Below, piece after piece: positions 25,186 to 33,927 of a DNA stretch of 64,000 nt. Below the pieces are notes generated by a model, which did no database searches, was not told the origin of the DNA, and saw nothing but the letters and a program-made list of their open reading frames with translations. The position numbers were made by a program, and so were the translations under genes. The first letter of the stretch is position 1. Each line of letters begins with the position of its first letter. Source of the DNA: Pleionea litopenaei (lineage in GTDB: Bacteria; Pseudomonadota; Gammaproteobacteria; Enterobacterales; Kangiellaceae); contig NZ_CP133548.1 of the NCBI RefSeq assembly GCF_031198435.1, positions 2,142,001 through 2,206,000 of the forward strand. The letters run 5' to 3'.

Positions 25186-26436
25186 TTACTGTCCACTAGA
25201 AGCATTACTGGGAGCAAACTCAGGGTAGGCTTCTAATCCACAGTCCACCACATCTAAACCAACATACTCTTCTTCTTCAGTCACTCGAATGCCCATGGTG
25301 ATCTTAAGTAGGAACCAAACGATAAATGACGTGATAAACACCCAAGCGAAAATCACCGCCAAACCAATTAACTGAGTCCAAAAACTGACTCCTTCACCGT
25401 CATTGGTTAAAGGCACCGCCAGTACACCAAAGATCCCAACGGTTCCGTGAACCGATATGGCTCCAACCGGGTCATCGATTTTTACTTTATCAAGCAACGA
25501 GACAGATACGCTTGCAATCACACCACCAGCTGCACCAATCAAAGTCGCGATTTCTGGCGTTGGCGTTAGAGGCTCTGCCGTAATCGCCACTAATCCTGCA
25601 AGTGCACCATTTAATATCAGCGTTAGATCGGCCTTTTTGTATAAGATTTTTGTGTAAATAAATACCGCAATAACTCCACCGGTGGCAGCGGCATTGGTAT
25701 TAACAAATATTCGAGCAACCGCATTTGCATTTTCAACGTCCGATAAAAGAAGTTGCGATCCACCATTGAAGCCAAACCATCCGAGCCAAAGAATAAAGGT
25801 ACCTAAGGTCGCCATTGGCAAGTTCGCTCCTGGAATACCTTTCGCATTTCCTTTAGCGTCGTATTTTCCGCGACGCGGGCCAAGTAAAATGACACCCGCC
25901 AACGCCGCTGCTGCGCCAGCCATATGCACCACCGCAGAGCCGGCAAAATCTTGGAAGCCCATTTTATGTAGAAAACCGCTTCCCCATTTCCAGTAACCTT
26001 CAACCGGATAAATAAAACCCGTCAGAACAATACAAAACACCAGAAAAGCCGTTAATTTCATGCGCTCAGCAACGGCACCAGAAACAATGGACATTGCCGT
26101 CGCGACAAACACAACTTGGAAGAAAAAGTCAGAGTATAACGAGTGGTTCGCTTTACCCGCCGCGACATCGTCAGCACTGTTTTCTAACCCAAGCAAAGCG
26201 CCGAAATTCGGCATGATTCCACCTTCAGGACTTGAGTACATAATCGCGTATCCGAATAACAAATACATCGTACAAGCGATAGCAAACAGCGCCACATTCT
26301 TCGCTAAAATTTCAGTGGTATTCTTTGATCGAACCAACCCAGCCTCGAGCATTGCAAAGCCAGCAGCCATCCACATAACTAAGGCACCTGATACCAGAAA
26401 ATAAAAGGTGTCTAACGCATACTTTAATTCATTCAT
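25186..26436 (-). CDS. amtB: Ammonium transporter
   Basis: The 416-residue protein has eleven membrane segments and the Amt signatures: LYSDFFFQVVFVATAMSIVSGAVAERM, the ammonium-site segment FAGSAVVHMAGAAAALAG with the first conserved His, and GAISVHGTVGIFGVLAVPL with the second. AmtB passes ammonium into the cell and is blocked by the unmodified GlnK trimer. It has no obvious cleavable signal peptide. It lies 17 bp after glnK and shares the sigma-54-type promoter upstream of that gene. Confidence 0.97.
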   Translation of the reverse strand: MNELKYALDTFYFLVSGALVMWMAAGFAMLEAGLVRSKNTTEILAKNVALFAIACTMYLLFGYAIMYSSPEGGIMPNFGALLGLENSADDVAAGKANHSLYSDFFFQVVFVATAMSIVSGAVAERMKLTAFLVFCIVLTGFIYPVEGYWKWGSGFLHKMGFQDFAGSAVVHMAGAAAALAGVILLGPRRGKYDAKGNAKGIPGANLPMATLGTFILWLGWFGFNGGSQLLLSDVENANAVARIFVNTNAAATGGVIAVFIYTKILYKKADLTLILNGALAGLVAITAEPLTPTPEIATLIGAAGGVIASVSVSLLDKVKIDDPVGAISVHGTVGIFGVLAVPLTNDGEGVSFWTQLIGLAVIFAWVFITSFIVWFLLKITMGIRVTEEEEYVGLDVVDCGLEAYPEFAPSNASSGQ

Positions 26437-26453
26437 TATTATTATCCCCTATG

Positions 26454-26828
<375 letters not shown>

Positions 26829-26841
26829 CTATCGGGGTCTT

Positions 26842-26857
26842 TGCAGGCATTGTGCCA
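26842..26857 (-). promoter_or_regulatory. Sigma-54 (-24/-12) promoter of glnK
   Basis: The minus strand reads TGGCACAATGCCTGCA, with GG and GC ten bases apart and one mismatch to TGGCAC-N5-TTGCA. It lies about 50 bp before the glnK ATG. Confidence 0.88.
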
Positions 26858-26908
26858 ACTTCACTTTCCGCTAACTTTCGCCGAAGATTGTTAATTTTCG
26901 AGCATAAA

Positions 26909-26925
26909 TGCACCCTATTTGTGCA
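26909..26925. promoter_or_regulatory. NtrC-type enhancer site upstream of glnK
   Basis: TGCACCCTATTTGTGCA is a 17-bp dyad matching the NtrC consensus TGCACC-N5-GGTGCA in all but one position, located about 50-70 bp upstream of the -24 element, a normal enhancer distance. Confidence 0.85.
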
Positions 26926-27035
26926 AAAGTAACCGTTGGTTGGTAGGGTAAGATTCAAAAAAGTGCAGGATTTAGGTTTCGACATTCTATGGCATAATGC
27001 GCGCCTTTCTTTTTCAATCATGACGGCGAATTTCA

Positions 27036-27884
27036 ATGGCGAAAGTTCTACTAGCAGGATTTGGTAAATTAGCGCGTGCACTGGCGCCGGTGTTAATTGA
27101 GCAAGGCCATCATGTTATTGGATTAGCACGCAGCAACATTACCGTCTCTGGTGTCGCTAGCATTCAATGGGATTTAGCAGAGCCACCACAAAGCTTCCTA
27201 GACTCAGAAAGGGCAACCGAACTCTCTCATTTAGATTATGTTGTGGTCACCCTATCACCGGATGAAATATCTGATGATGCATATCGACGTGCCTATGTCG
27301 ATGCGACAAGCAATCTGTTAGCTATTTTACAAGCGCAAGAATTATCCCCGAAAATTATTTATGTCTCTTCGACCCGCGTCTATGCTCATAATGACGGTGA
27401 ATGGGTTGATGAGTCATCACCTACCTTACCGACGACAAGCAAAGGTCAAAGTTTGTTAGAGGCTGAGCAACTGATACGTCAACAAAGCAGCGACAATATT
27501 GTGGTTCGTTTTTCCGGTATTTACGGTAGCGAGCGTAACTACTTTAAAAAACGCGTCGAAGCAGGCATTAAAATTCAAAAACGACCCGCTCAATTCAGCA
27601 ATCGCATTCACCAAGAAGACTGTATTGGTGTACTCAATTTTCTAATCGCTCAATTTGAGAAAGGTGCTAGGTTGGATCCTTTGTTACTGGCCAGTGACGA
27701 TGATCCGGCGCCCTTATTGGAGGTTGCTAATCATATTGCGCAAAACTTCAATTACCCAAAGCCAACAATCATCATTAACGATGGCGACTTGGCTCCGGTG
27801 GGAAAACGTTGTCGCAACGATAAACTGAAGTCTCTCGGATATCGCTTTCGATACCCGAGTTTTCGCGATGGCTACCAGGCGTAA
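27036..27884 (+). CDS. NAD(P)-dependent extended SDR/epimerase (YeeZ-like)
   Basis: A 282-residue Rossmann protein with VLLAGFGKLARALAPVL as nucleotide-binding start, IYVSSTRVYAHNDGEWVDE near residue 108 and RFSGIYGSERN near residue 160, then RIHQEDCIGVLNFL. The active-site Tyr/Lys pair of classical SDRs is weak, as in YeeZ and related small NAD-dependent epimerase/dehydratase proteins of unknown substrate. The gene is divergent from glnK-amtB and would use a promoter in the same ~240 bp gap. No partner pathway is evident. Confidence 0.78.
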   Translation: MAKVLLAGFGKLARALAPVLIEQGHHVIGLARSNITVSGVASIQWDLAEPPQSFLDSERATELSHLDYVVVTLSPDEISDDAYRRAYVDATSNLLAILQAQELSPKIIYVSSTRVYAHNDGEWVDESSPTLPTTSKGQSLLEAEQLIRQQSSDNIVVRFSGIYGSERNYFKKRVEAGIKIQKRPAQFSNRIHQEDCIGVLNFLIAQFEKGARLDPLLLASDDDPAPLLEVANHIAQNFNYPKPTIIINDGDLAPVGKRCRNDKLKSLGYRFRYPSFRDGYQA

Positions 27885-27897
27885 TCTAATTACGCCT
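27877..27897. terminator. Hairpin between the SDR and the SUKH gene
   Basis: An 8-bp perfect inverted repeat (AGGCGTAA / TTACGCCT) with a 5-nt loop overlaps the SDR stop codon. There is no long T run, so it is a weak or structural terminator between convergent genes. Confidence 0.5.
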
Positions 27898-27904
27898 CGA
27901 GTTT

Positions 27905-28318
27905 CTAATCCGGCCTATCTCCATTGAGCCACACTTGCTCGATCCATTGCCAAAGAGATTCCCACTCTTGTTCAGCAATTTCGCCATCGAGCCAATACTG
28001 AACTTCTCCTTCTTGAGTCACGGCAAAGTAGCCGCCTCGATATTCACAGACGGGTATTAAATAGCGAGGTAAACCTAGATCCCAAGCGGTTGCAGCAACC
28101 TCAGGCAGATAAGTATGAAGCTGCGGATCACTCACTGTCACCGGTTCAAGGCTTCCATAAACCACATCACTCAGCGACAGTAAATACTCTTTGAATTCGA
28201 CTGGAAGCGGAATCAGAATTTGCTCTTCAATCTCAACCAATAGATCTAGATCGGGCAAACTGACTGAGCCAAATCGATCTTCATTGCGACTGCGCAAATC
28301 ATCGACAATATCATTCAT
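27905..28318 (-). CDS. SMI1/KNR4 (SUKH) family protein
   Basis: The 137-residue protein has the pattern of SUKH domains: IEEQILIPLPVEFKEYLLSLSDVVYGSLEP, then PRYLIPVCEYRGGYFAVTQEGEVQYWLDG and a C-terminal helix with a W-rich SLWQWIEQVW. Members are known as immunity proteins to bacterial toxins but also occur without toxins. I chose ATG 28318, which overlaps the end of tmcA (AATGAATGA) and follows GGAG by ten bases; a GTG at 28327 is in frame. Tight coupling to tmcA suggests co-expression, with no toxin gene seen near it. Confidence 0.78.
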   Translation of the reverse strand: MNDIVDDLRSRNEDRFGSVSLPDLDLLVEIEEQILIPLPVEFKEYLLSLSDVVYGSLEPVTVSDPQLHTYLPEVAATAWDLGLPRYLIPVCEYRGGYFAVTQEGEVQYWLDGEIAEQEWESLWQWIEQVWLNGDRPD

Positions 28319-30710
28319 TACTAGCACACTCCTGCGTCAGTTCACTGACGGCTTTCTGTAATTGTTCAGTTAACGACTTTTGACCATTTACGCCAAATTC
28401 TACTGCTAGTTCTTCCAAAGACTTCACTTGCCAATAATAAGCGATCAATAGCGATAGCGCGTGACGTTGAGGACCACTTAATTGCTTTTTTAGAAGTGTT
28501 CGAGTGAGTAACCCTTCAATATCGCTGACCACTTCAGCACTCCCTAACACTCCTTGGCTAAACTGCTCTAAACGTTGCCAATCAACGAGCTTTTGCAGTG
28601 TTTGGTTATGCCCTACTTCAGGTTTTACAGCACTCGTATCGAGGCACTCTGTAGAAATCACTGAGTCATCGTTCCCTCGTCGATGTAATAGAAAAACACA
28701 CTCCATCGCAGATAAACCTCGCAGCTGTCGCCGCAATAATAGCTGCGTATGTGAATAAAACTCAGATACGACTTGATCGATCGCACTAACCCTTTGCACT
28801 GAGCGCAGCATAATTAAGCTGTGACACCCACTGACTTTATCTTTTTTCAGGCCGACACGAGCGGCAGTAAATTGGGCTCGGCTCCAGAACTTAAACACAT
28901 CGATAGACATTGCAAAACTGGTGCTGACAAACGCTTGATGCAATTGCGAGGCGTGATCACAAATGGATTCAATAAGCTGTGAACCTAAGCCTTGTCGTCG
29001 ACGCTCTTCTAATACTGCGATGCGTTGAATTCGCCAGCTCGCCGCTTCCGCTAGCGCTCTCTGCTGGCAATGAAAGGCCAAAGACTGAGCGACCAAATGT
29101 CCGCGCACTCTCCGTTGTCCATTAATGATTCCTTGAATCAATGAAGGCTCCAAAGCGCCTTCTTGTAAAACCACCGCAACCGCTTGTACCTGATTGTTGG
29201 CTCCAAGAATACAAAAGCAGTGCCGCGATGGATGATCCATTAATTGACGTAAATCATCGGGCGTTGTTTGGTAATGTGAGTCGACCAATAATGCAAAAGC
29301 CGAATGGAGTAAGTTGTCTGGAAGCGTTTCGCCTGGCTTAAACCAGCATAGTTCTTGCGACTCTCGTTGCGAAGTATGGTTAATTTCTTCTGCTGCCGCG
29401 GAGCTATCATTAGCCTCGAGACATGCTGCCTCAACTTTAGCCAAAGATTCAGAACCCAAAACATCACCACTGGTCGAGGTTATGGCATGGCTTCGCAGCA
29501 TTAATAATTCATCGATCCAAGACTCTAAAATATCTCCTGCGTGCCAGCGTATCGGTTGCTCTAGATGAAGTAACCGGCTTTGCGGTGCTGCTTGTTTGAG
29601 GTGAGGTAAAAAACGCAGTTTAAATCCTCGGCCATTGCCCTCATAACCATGAATGGTGGTTGCAAATACCAGTCGATTGCTCCGCTCGAGCAACTGCGCA
29701 AGCATTGAGGTCGGTATCGCCGCCGCTTCATCAATTAAGATTCCGTCGGCCGGCTTTCCAGCAACGGTTAAACTTCCTGACCGCAAACGCTTCACAACCT
29801 CATCGACGGGATAGAAACACAGATGCGAATGCCATTGCGATGTCGCCGTTTTCTGAAACCAAGACTCTACTTGTGCAACACTAGCACGACTCGGCCCTGT
29901 TACGACCAGTCGTTTTCCGGTATCCGAAATTAGCTCGGCAGCCGCCAACCCCATTGCCGAGCTTTTTCCTCGTCCTCGATCAGCGGTTAATACCAGATGA
30001 CGCTTCGCATGTCCGCGAAAAACCTGAGCGACCGCCGCTACGGCATCTGCTTGAGATGGCTGATTAATGACGTTTCGCGAGGTCGGGCTATGAGACTGTC
30101 CTTTCGCCTTAAAAGCATCGGTCAATTGTTGCAGTAATAACTGTGAGCGCTTAATTTCCGTTAACGCGGCACTCTCTTGTATCCCACTCTTTGCCAGCAT
30201 CAACTTTAACACCTCAGGCCGACCACAAAAGGATTCGACACGTCGCATGAAATGACTGCCTGTCTGCAAAGATTGGCCAAAAAGACGATGTTCTTCTCGT
30301 TGAGTCAACTGACTCCACATGCCAGAGGGTGGCGCTATCAACATCAAAAAGCCGCCGGCAGTGACCATTCCGGCAACGGCTGCAAGTAGATTCGCTCGGA
30401 GCGACTCTCGCCCATCGAGAATCACAAAGTCGTACTCTTTACCCAATAACGAAAAAGCCTCTTTGGGCGACTCAAGAGTTAACTTTGATTCAAAATATTG
30501 ATCAGCATTGTCAATAACATTGGGTGTCACCAACAAGCCTCTAGCATTCGCATCAAAAATCGATAATACGGGTTCTAGTTCAGTAAGCAGCTGGCTAAGG
30601 TCTAAAGGCTGCCCCTCAGCACACCGTTCATCAATGACCAAGATCGGTAAACGAAAACCTAGCTCGGTCAGCTGTTCTCGTAATAATGTGAGTGATTCGA
30701 ACAATGCCAT
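28311..30710 (-). CDS. tmcA: tRNA(Met) cytidine acetyltransferase
   Basis: TmcA makes N4-acetylcytidine at the wobble base of elongator tRNA(Met), using ATP and acetyl-CoA. The 799 residues contain an N-terminal DUF1726-like part, an RNA-helicase-like ATPase with Walker A TADRGRGKSSAMG near residue 243 and Walker B ILIDEAAAIP near residue 324, then a GNAT acetyltransferase with RIAVLEERRRQGLGSQLIE near residue 567 and a C-terminal tRNA-binding tail. Length and order match E. coli TmcA (671) with extra length in linkers (an acidic/Ser-rich stretch around residue 430). It is followed by an overlapping SUKH gene. Confidence 0.93.
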   Translation of the reverse strand: MALFESLTLLREQLTELGFRLPILVIDERCAEGQPLDLSQLLTELEPVLSIFDANARGLLVTPNVIDNADQYFESKLTLESPKEAFSLLGKEYDFVILDGRESLRANLLAAVAGMVTAGGFLMLIAPPSGMWSQLTQREEHRLFGQSLQTGSHFMRRVESFCGRPEVLKLMLAKSGIQESAALTEIKRSQLLLQQLTDAFKAKGQSHSPTSRNVINQPSQADAVAAVAQVFRGHAKRHLVLTADRGRGKSSAMGLAAAELISDTGKRLVVTGPSRASVAQVESWFQKTATSQWHSHLCFYPVDEVVKRLRSGSLTVAGKPADGILIDEAAAIPTSMLAQLLERSNRLVFATTIHGYEGNGRGFKLRFLPHLKQAAPQSRLLHLEQPIRWHAGDILESWIDELLMLRSHAITSTSGDVLGSESLAKVEAACLEANDSSAAAEEINHTSQRESQELCWFKPGETLPDNLLHSAFALLVDSHYQTTPDDLRQLMDHPSRHCFCILGANNQVQAVAVVLQEGALEPSLIQGIINGQRRVRGHLVAQSLAFHCQQRALAEAASWRIQRIAVLEERRRQGLGSQLIESICDHASQLHQAFVSTSFAMSIDVFKFWSRAQFTAARVGLKKDKVSGCHSLIMLRSVQRVSAIDQVVSEFYSHTQLLLRRQLRGLSAMECVFLLHRRGNDDSVISTECLDTSAVKPEVGHNQTLQKLVDWQRLEQFSQGVLGSAEVVSDIEGLLTRTLLKKQLSGPQRHALSLLIAYYWQVKSLEELAVEFGVNGQKSLTEQLQKAVSELTQECASNE

Positions 30711-30867
30711 TTAAAAATCATACGGATGTAGGTCAGCGCTTTATAGCATATTTTTATCAGGTCGTATTGGCTAGAAAGGCGGTAGTTCGTTTAAAATAGT
30801 GACTATCATCGCCCGTGTCGCTTGCCAACAGTGCTTAGCTAGGCCTAAACCAAGGATAATTTAATTT

Positions 30868-31332
30868 ATGAATGACGCCGTTGAGGTGCATCGCGCTACC
30901 TTAAATGATATTGAGATCTTAGCTCCCATGTTCAGCGAATATCGTCAGTTTTACCGTCAGCCGGCTGATATTGATGCCTGCGCACAGTTTTTAAGCGAAC
31001 GCTTTAAACACGAAGAGTCTTTAGCTTTTATCGCGACAATAAACCATCAAGCGGTTGGGTTCATTCACTTATACCCTGGCTTTTCATCGGTTTACCTAAA
31101 GCCGATATGGACGATGAATGATTTATTTGTACGATCAATTGCGCGCCGTAAAGGTGTCGGTTTCGCATTGCTCGATGCAGCCAAAAAAATGGCATTAGAC
31201 TCTGGTGCCATCTTGCTTAAGTTGTCCACCGAGCAGCGTAACATGGCCGCGCAAAAAGTGTATGAATCGAAAGGCTACCGGCGCGACAATACATTCCATC
31301 ACTACATTTTGCCGTTGAAAGAAAATTTGTGA
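30868..31332 (+). CDS. GNAT family N-acetyltransferase
   Basis: The 154-residue protein has the GNAT acetyl-CoA motif ARRKGVGFALLDAAKKMA near residue 90 and the C-terminal KLSTEQRNMAAQKVYESKGYRRD pattern of small-molecule or protein acetyltransferases. The acceptor is not predictable. The ATG at 30868 has an AAGGA about 9 bases upstream (CAAGGATAATTTAATTT). It is convergent with alaC and shares a terminator hairpin at its stop codon. Confidence 0.85.
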   Translation: MNDAVEVHRATLNDIEILAPMFSEYRQFYRQPADIDACAQFLSERFKHEESLAFIATINHQAVGFIHLYPGFSSVYLKPIWTMNDLFVRSIARRKGVGFALLDAAKKMALDSGAILLKLSTEQRNMAAQKVYESKGYRRDNTFHHYILPLKENL

Positions 31333-31361
31333 CAGAAGCCTCTTATCTTCGAGGCTTCTGT
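31332..31361. terminator. Bidirectional hairpin between GNAT and alaC genes
   Basis: A perfect 11-bp stem ACAGAAGCCTC / GAGGCTTCTGT with an 8-nt loop starts at the last base of the GNAT stop and sits 24 bp from the alaC stop. The flank lacks a strict T run. Confidence 0.65.
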
Positions 31362-31384
31362 ATCCTGTTGAACGAACAGCCTTG

Positions 31385-32572
31385 CTAAGCAGGTGGTCCT
31401 TTTTGCAAAGCTCGCTTAATGCCTTTGATCGCCTGACGGGTTCTATGTTCGTTCTCAATCAAAGCGATGCGCACATGTTCATCGCCATACTCACCAAATC
31501 CGACACCCGGAGATACCGCCACTTTAGCTTCTTGCAACAACCACTTAGAAAACTCAAGTGACCCCATATGGCGAAAGGCTTCAGGAATTTTAGCCCAAAC
31601 AAACATGGTGGCCTTGGGCTTTTCAACAGGCCAACCAATGCGCGTTAACCCGTCACACAGAACGTCTCGGCGACCTTGGTAGCGTAGTCGAATCTCTTCA
31701 ACACAATCTTGCGGGCCTTCAAGCGCGTGTATTGCGGCCACCTGCATCGGTGTAAATATTCCATAATCTAAATAGGATTTTAGCCTCGCAAGTGCATGAA
31801 TAAGTGTTGGATTGCCGCAACAGAACCCAAGTCGCCATCCTGGCATATTGTAAGCTTTCGACAAGGAATAGAACTCCACCGCCACATCTTTTGCGCCAGG
31901 AACTTGAAATATTGATGGAGCCTTGTAGCCATCGAAAACGATGTCGGCATACGCTAAGTCTTGCACCACCCAAATATTGTGTTCTTTGGCCAGAGCAACG
32001 ACTCGTTCAAAAAAGGACAAGTCGACCGTATCGGTTGTAGGATTCGCAGGAAAATTCAGCAATAACATCTTGGGTTTTGGCCAGGTCATCCGCAACGTTT
32101 GTTCCACCGCGGCAAAGAACTCTTCGCGATTCGTCGCGGGTACATGCAAAATATCGGCACCTGCGATCACAAAACCGTAGGGATGAATCGGATAAGCGGG
32201 GTTAGGCACAATCACCGAATCGCCTCGCTCCATCGTTGCGAGTGCTAAATGCGCGAGGCCTTCTTTTGAGCCAATGGTAACAATGGCTTCTGTTTCTGGG
32301 TCTAACTCAACCTGATAGTTGCGCTGATACCAATGACAAATAGCTTGACGCAGCCGAGGGATGCCTTTTGACTGTGAATAACGATGCGTTCTTGGATCTT
32401 GGGCTGCTTCGACCATTTTATCAACAATATGCTGCGGTGTAGGTTGATCAGGATTGCCCATACTCAGGTCAATAATATCCTCTCCGCGGGCTCGTGCAGC
32501 CTGCTTAAGCTCCCCAATAACATTAAATACATAGGGTGGTAAGCGCTTGATTCGGCTGAATTCTTCCGTCAT
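31385..32572 (-). CDS. alaC: PLP-dependent alanine/aspartate-type aminotransferase (AlaC-like)
   Basis: The 395 residues belong to fold-type I class I aminotransferases. The start matches AlaC ([19 protein letters not shown]), [12 protein letters not shown] is the substrate-binding loop, [13 protein letters not shown] the cofactor segment, [13 protein letters not shown] the aspartate/tyrosine pair, and [16 protein letters not shown] holds the Schiff-base lysine. AlaC converts pyruvate and glutamate to alanine and 2-oxoglutarate. The gene is monocistronic. The alaC name is by similarity of the N-terminus and length. Confidence 0.88.
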   Translation of the reverse strand: MTEEFSRIKRLPPYVFNVIGELKQAARARGEDIIDLSMGNPDQPTPQHIVDKMVEAAQDPRTHRYSQSKGIPRLRQAICHWYQRNYQVELDPETEAIVTIGSKEGLAHLALATMERGDSVIVPNPAYPIHPYGFVIAGADILHVPATNREEFFAAVEQTLRMTWPKPKMLLLNFPANPTTDTVDLSFFERVVALAKEHNIWVVQDLAYADIVFDGYKAPSIFQVPGAKDVAVEFYSLSKAYNMPGWRLGFCCGNPTLIHALARLKSYLDYGIFTPMQVAAIHALEGPQDCVEEIRLRYQGRRDVLCDGLTRIGWPVEKPKATMFVWAKIPEAFRHMGSLEFSKWLLQEAKVAVSPGVGFGEYGDEHVRIALIENEHRTRQAIKGIKRALQKGPPA

Positions 32573-32714
32573 GAGTCGTTTCCATTAAGTTAAATTGAAT
32601 AGGATTTGGCATGGTCACCAAGAATTAACCATTATCTCGGCTTCAGGCCGTTTAATTAAATAGCTTTTGGTTACAAGTAAACCTTTTTACCCCTCAATCG
32701 TTGTATTTTTTATG

Positions 32715-32733
32715 GGTTCAGTCAAGGTTCAGT
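32715..32733 (+). promoter_or_regulatory. Tandem direct repeat, candidate response-regulator operator
   Basis: GGTTCAGT occurs at 32715-32722 and 32726-32733, 11 bp apart, about 50-65 bp before the start of the basic exported protein. The head-to-tail spacing of one DNA turn is typical of OmpR/PhoB-type regulators. Which regulator binds cannot be told. Confidence 0.45.
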
Positions 32734-32781
32734 TTACTTTTCTTAAACTGTGCTCAACACTGAAAAAACGAGGACAAGCCG

Positions 32782-33558
32782 ATGAAATATTCAGCACTGA
32801 TACTCACCAGCTTATTGAGCATAATAATGCTGCAGCCAGCAGCGGAAGCTCGTGACAATGACCGAAGAGACAGCAATGCTCGCTCATCTCACAGCTCATC
32901 AAAGGCAGACCGATCGTCGCAGCGCCGCGAAGCGACTCATCAACGTGGAGGCCGAGAAGCCCGCCACAGTAACAACCGAGCTAACACGACTCCGAGAAAT
33001 CATCGTGACAGTCGCTCTAATGTAACTCGAGACAATCGACGTTCGAACCATGTCGACTCGAATAATCGAAGTGGTCCAAAAAACCAGATTCATACGACTG
33101 CGCGCGATAACCGCAACACCAGCCATGGTCGCGACAGCTCGGTTAAAAACCGTCATAACCGAGACAACCAAGTGCGTGATAGCCACTCTCGTAATCGCCA
33201 CGCAACCAATCAACACCGACGCGAATGGCGCAGAGATCACCAAACTAATTTGCGTGATAAATACCGACATTACGATAACCGACGCCACAGCTGGCATCGT
33301 CAACACTTAACCGACTGGCGTAAAAAGTATCGACATGCGAGTCATTATCGAAACTACCATCGACATGGCTATTACTATCGCCCATATCGCAACCACTATG
33401 TGCGAATTTACAATCAATATCCAGTGTGGGTGTATGACTATTACTACGATTATTTAGATGTTCATTACCATGACCACTACTGTCCACATTGGCATTATCG
33501 TGCAGACTGGGAAGACATCGCATTTGGAATTATCGTCGGTGCACTGTTATTTGATTAA
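32782..33558 (+). CDS. Exported, very basic Arg/His/Asn-rich protein
   Basis: The 258-residue protein has a signal peptide (MKYSALILTSLLSIIMLQPAAEA) and then about 140 residues of low-complexity Arg/His/Asn/Asp/Ser sequence without hydrophobic core. The C-terminal third is rich in Tyr and His (HYRNYHRHGYYYRP, HYHDHYCPHWHY), with a short hydrophobic end IAFGIIVGALLFD. The HWHY/HRH density suggests metal or polyanion binding in the periplasm; the layout recalls RcnB-like exported proteins, but this is inference. An upstream GAGGACAAG is the likely ribosome site. No sequence family is firmly recognised. Confidence 0.8.
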   Translation: MKYSALILTSLLSIIMLQPAAEARDNDRRDSNARSSHSSSKADRSSQRREATHQRGGREARHSNNRANTTPRNHRDSRSNVTRDNRRSNHVDSNNRSGPKNQIHTTARDNRNTSHGRDSSVKNRHNRDNQVRDSHSRNRHATNQHRREWRRDHQTNLRDKYRHYDNRRHSWHRQHLTDWRKKYRHASHYRNYHRHGYYYRPYRNHYVRIYNQYPVWVYDYYYDYLDVHYHDHYCPHWHYRADWEDIAFGIIVGALLFD

Positions 33559-33927
33559 CAAAAGTTAACGGGTACCATACCAGCTCTTCGAACGGTCAAG
33601 TCCTAGAAGAGCGGTTGGTCGTCGACAAACCCACTTGCAAAGGATGATCACTAACATCGTCAAAGTTACATCCAGTACAACCGAAGTTGTTAGATTGAGA
33701 CATTTTTTAAAAGAGTATTGGTAGCCCCAGCCCCTTGGCCGTTCTCGTTGGTTTTCCAGCTTGACGGCCCTTTTATTTCTTTGTCGCTTTTACGGTTGTG
33801 GCTACTCTCTGTTTCACGTTCACCCGTGAAAAAAGTAACAACCAAGACCAGAGAGTAGCCCACTTTCAAGAGCGGTCAATACGCTTCCAAGCTATCGATT
33901 CAAAGTTACCGCTTCTAAGTCAGTCCT
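33559..33927. repeat. Intergenic region with a large nested hairpin element
   Basis: No gene is supported here. At 33800-33860 GGCTACTCTCTG is complemented by CAGAGAGTAGCC (33849-33860), and inside lies TTCACG...CGTGAA. The neighbouring AAAAAGTAACAACC sequence recalls the 'AAAGTAAC' hairpin elements dispersed in many proteobacterial genomes. A shorter GCTCTTC/GAAGAGC inverted repeat lies near 33580-33610 after the basic protein gene. The nature of the element is uncertain. Confidence 0.55.

Noticed and set aside
26942-27035. Strong sigma-70 promoter for the SDR
   Set aside because: A CATAAT is present near 26994, but no -35 box lies at suitable spacing.
28504-30501. Several plus-strand frames of 60-84 codons inside tmcA
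   Set aside because: They are antisense shadows of a well-supported long gene.
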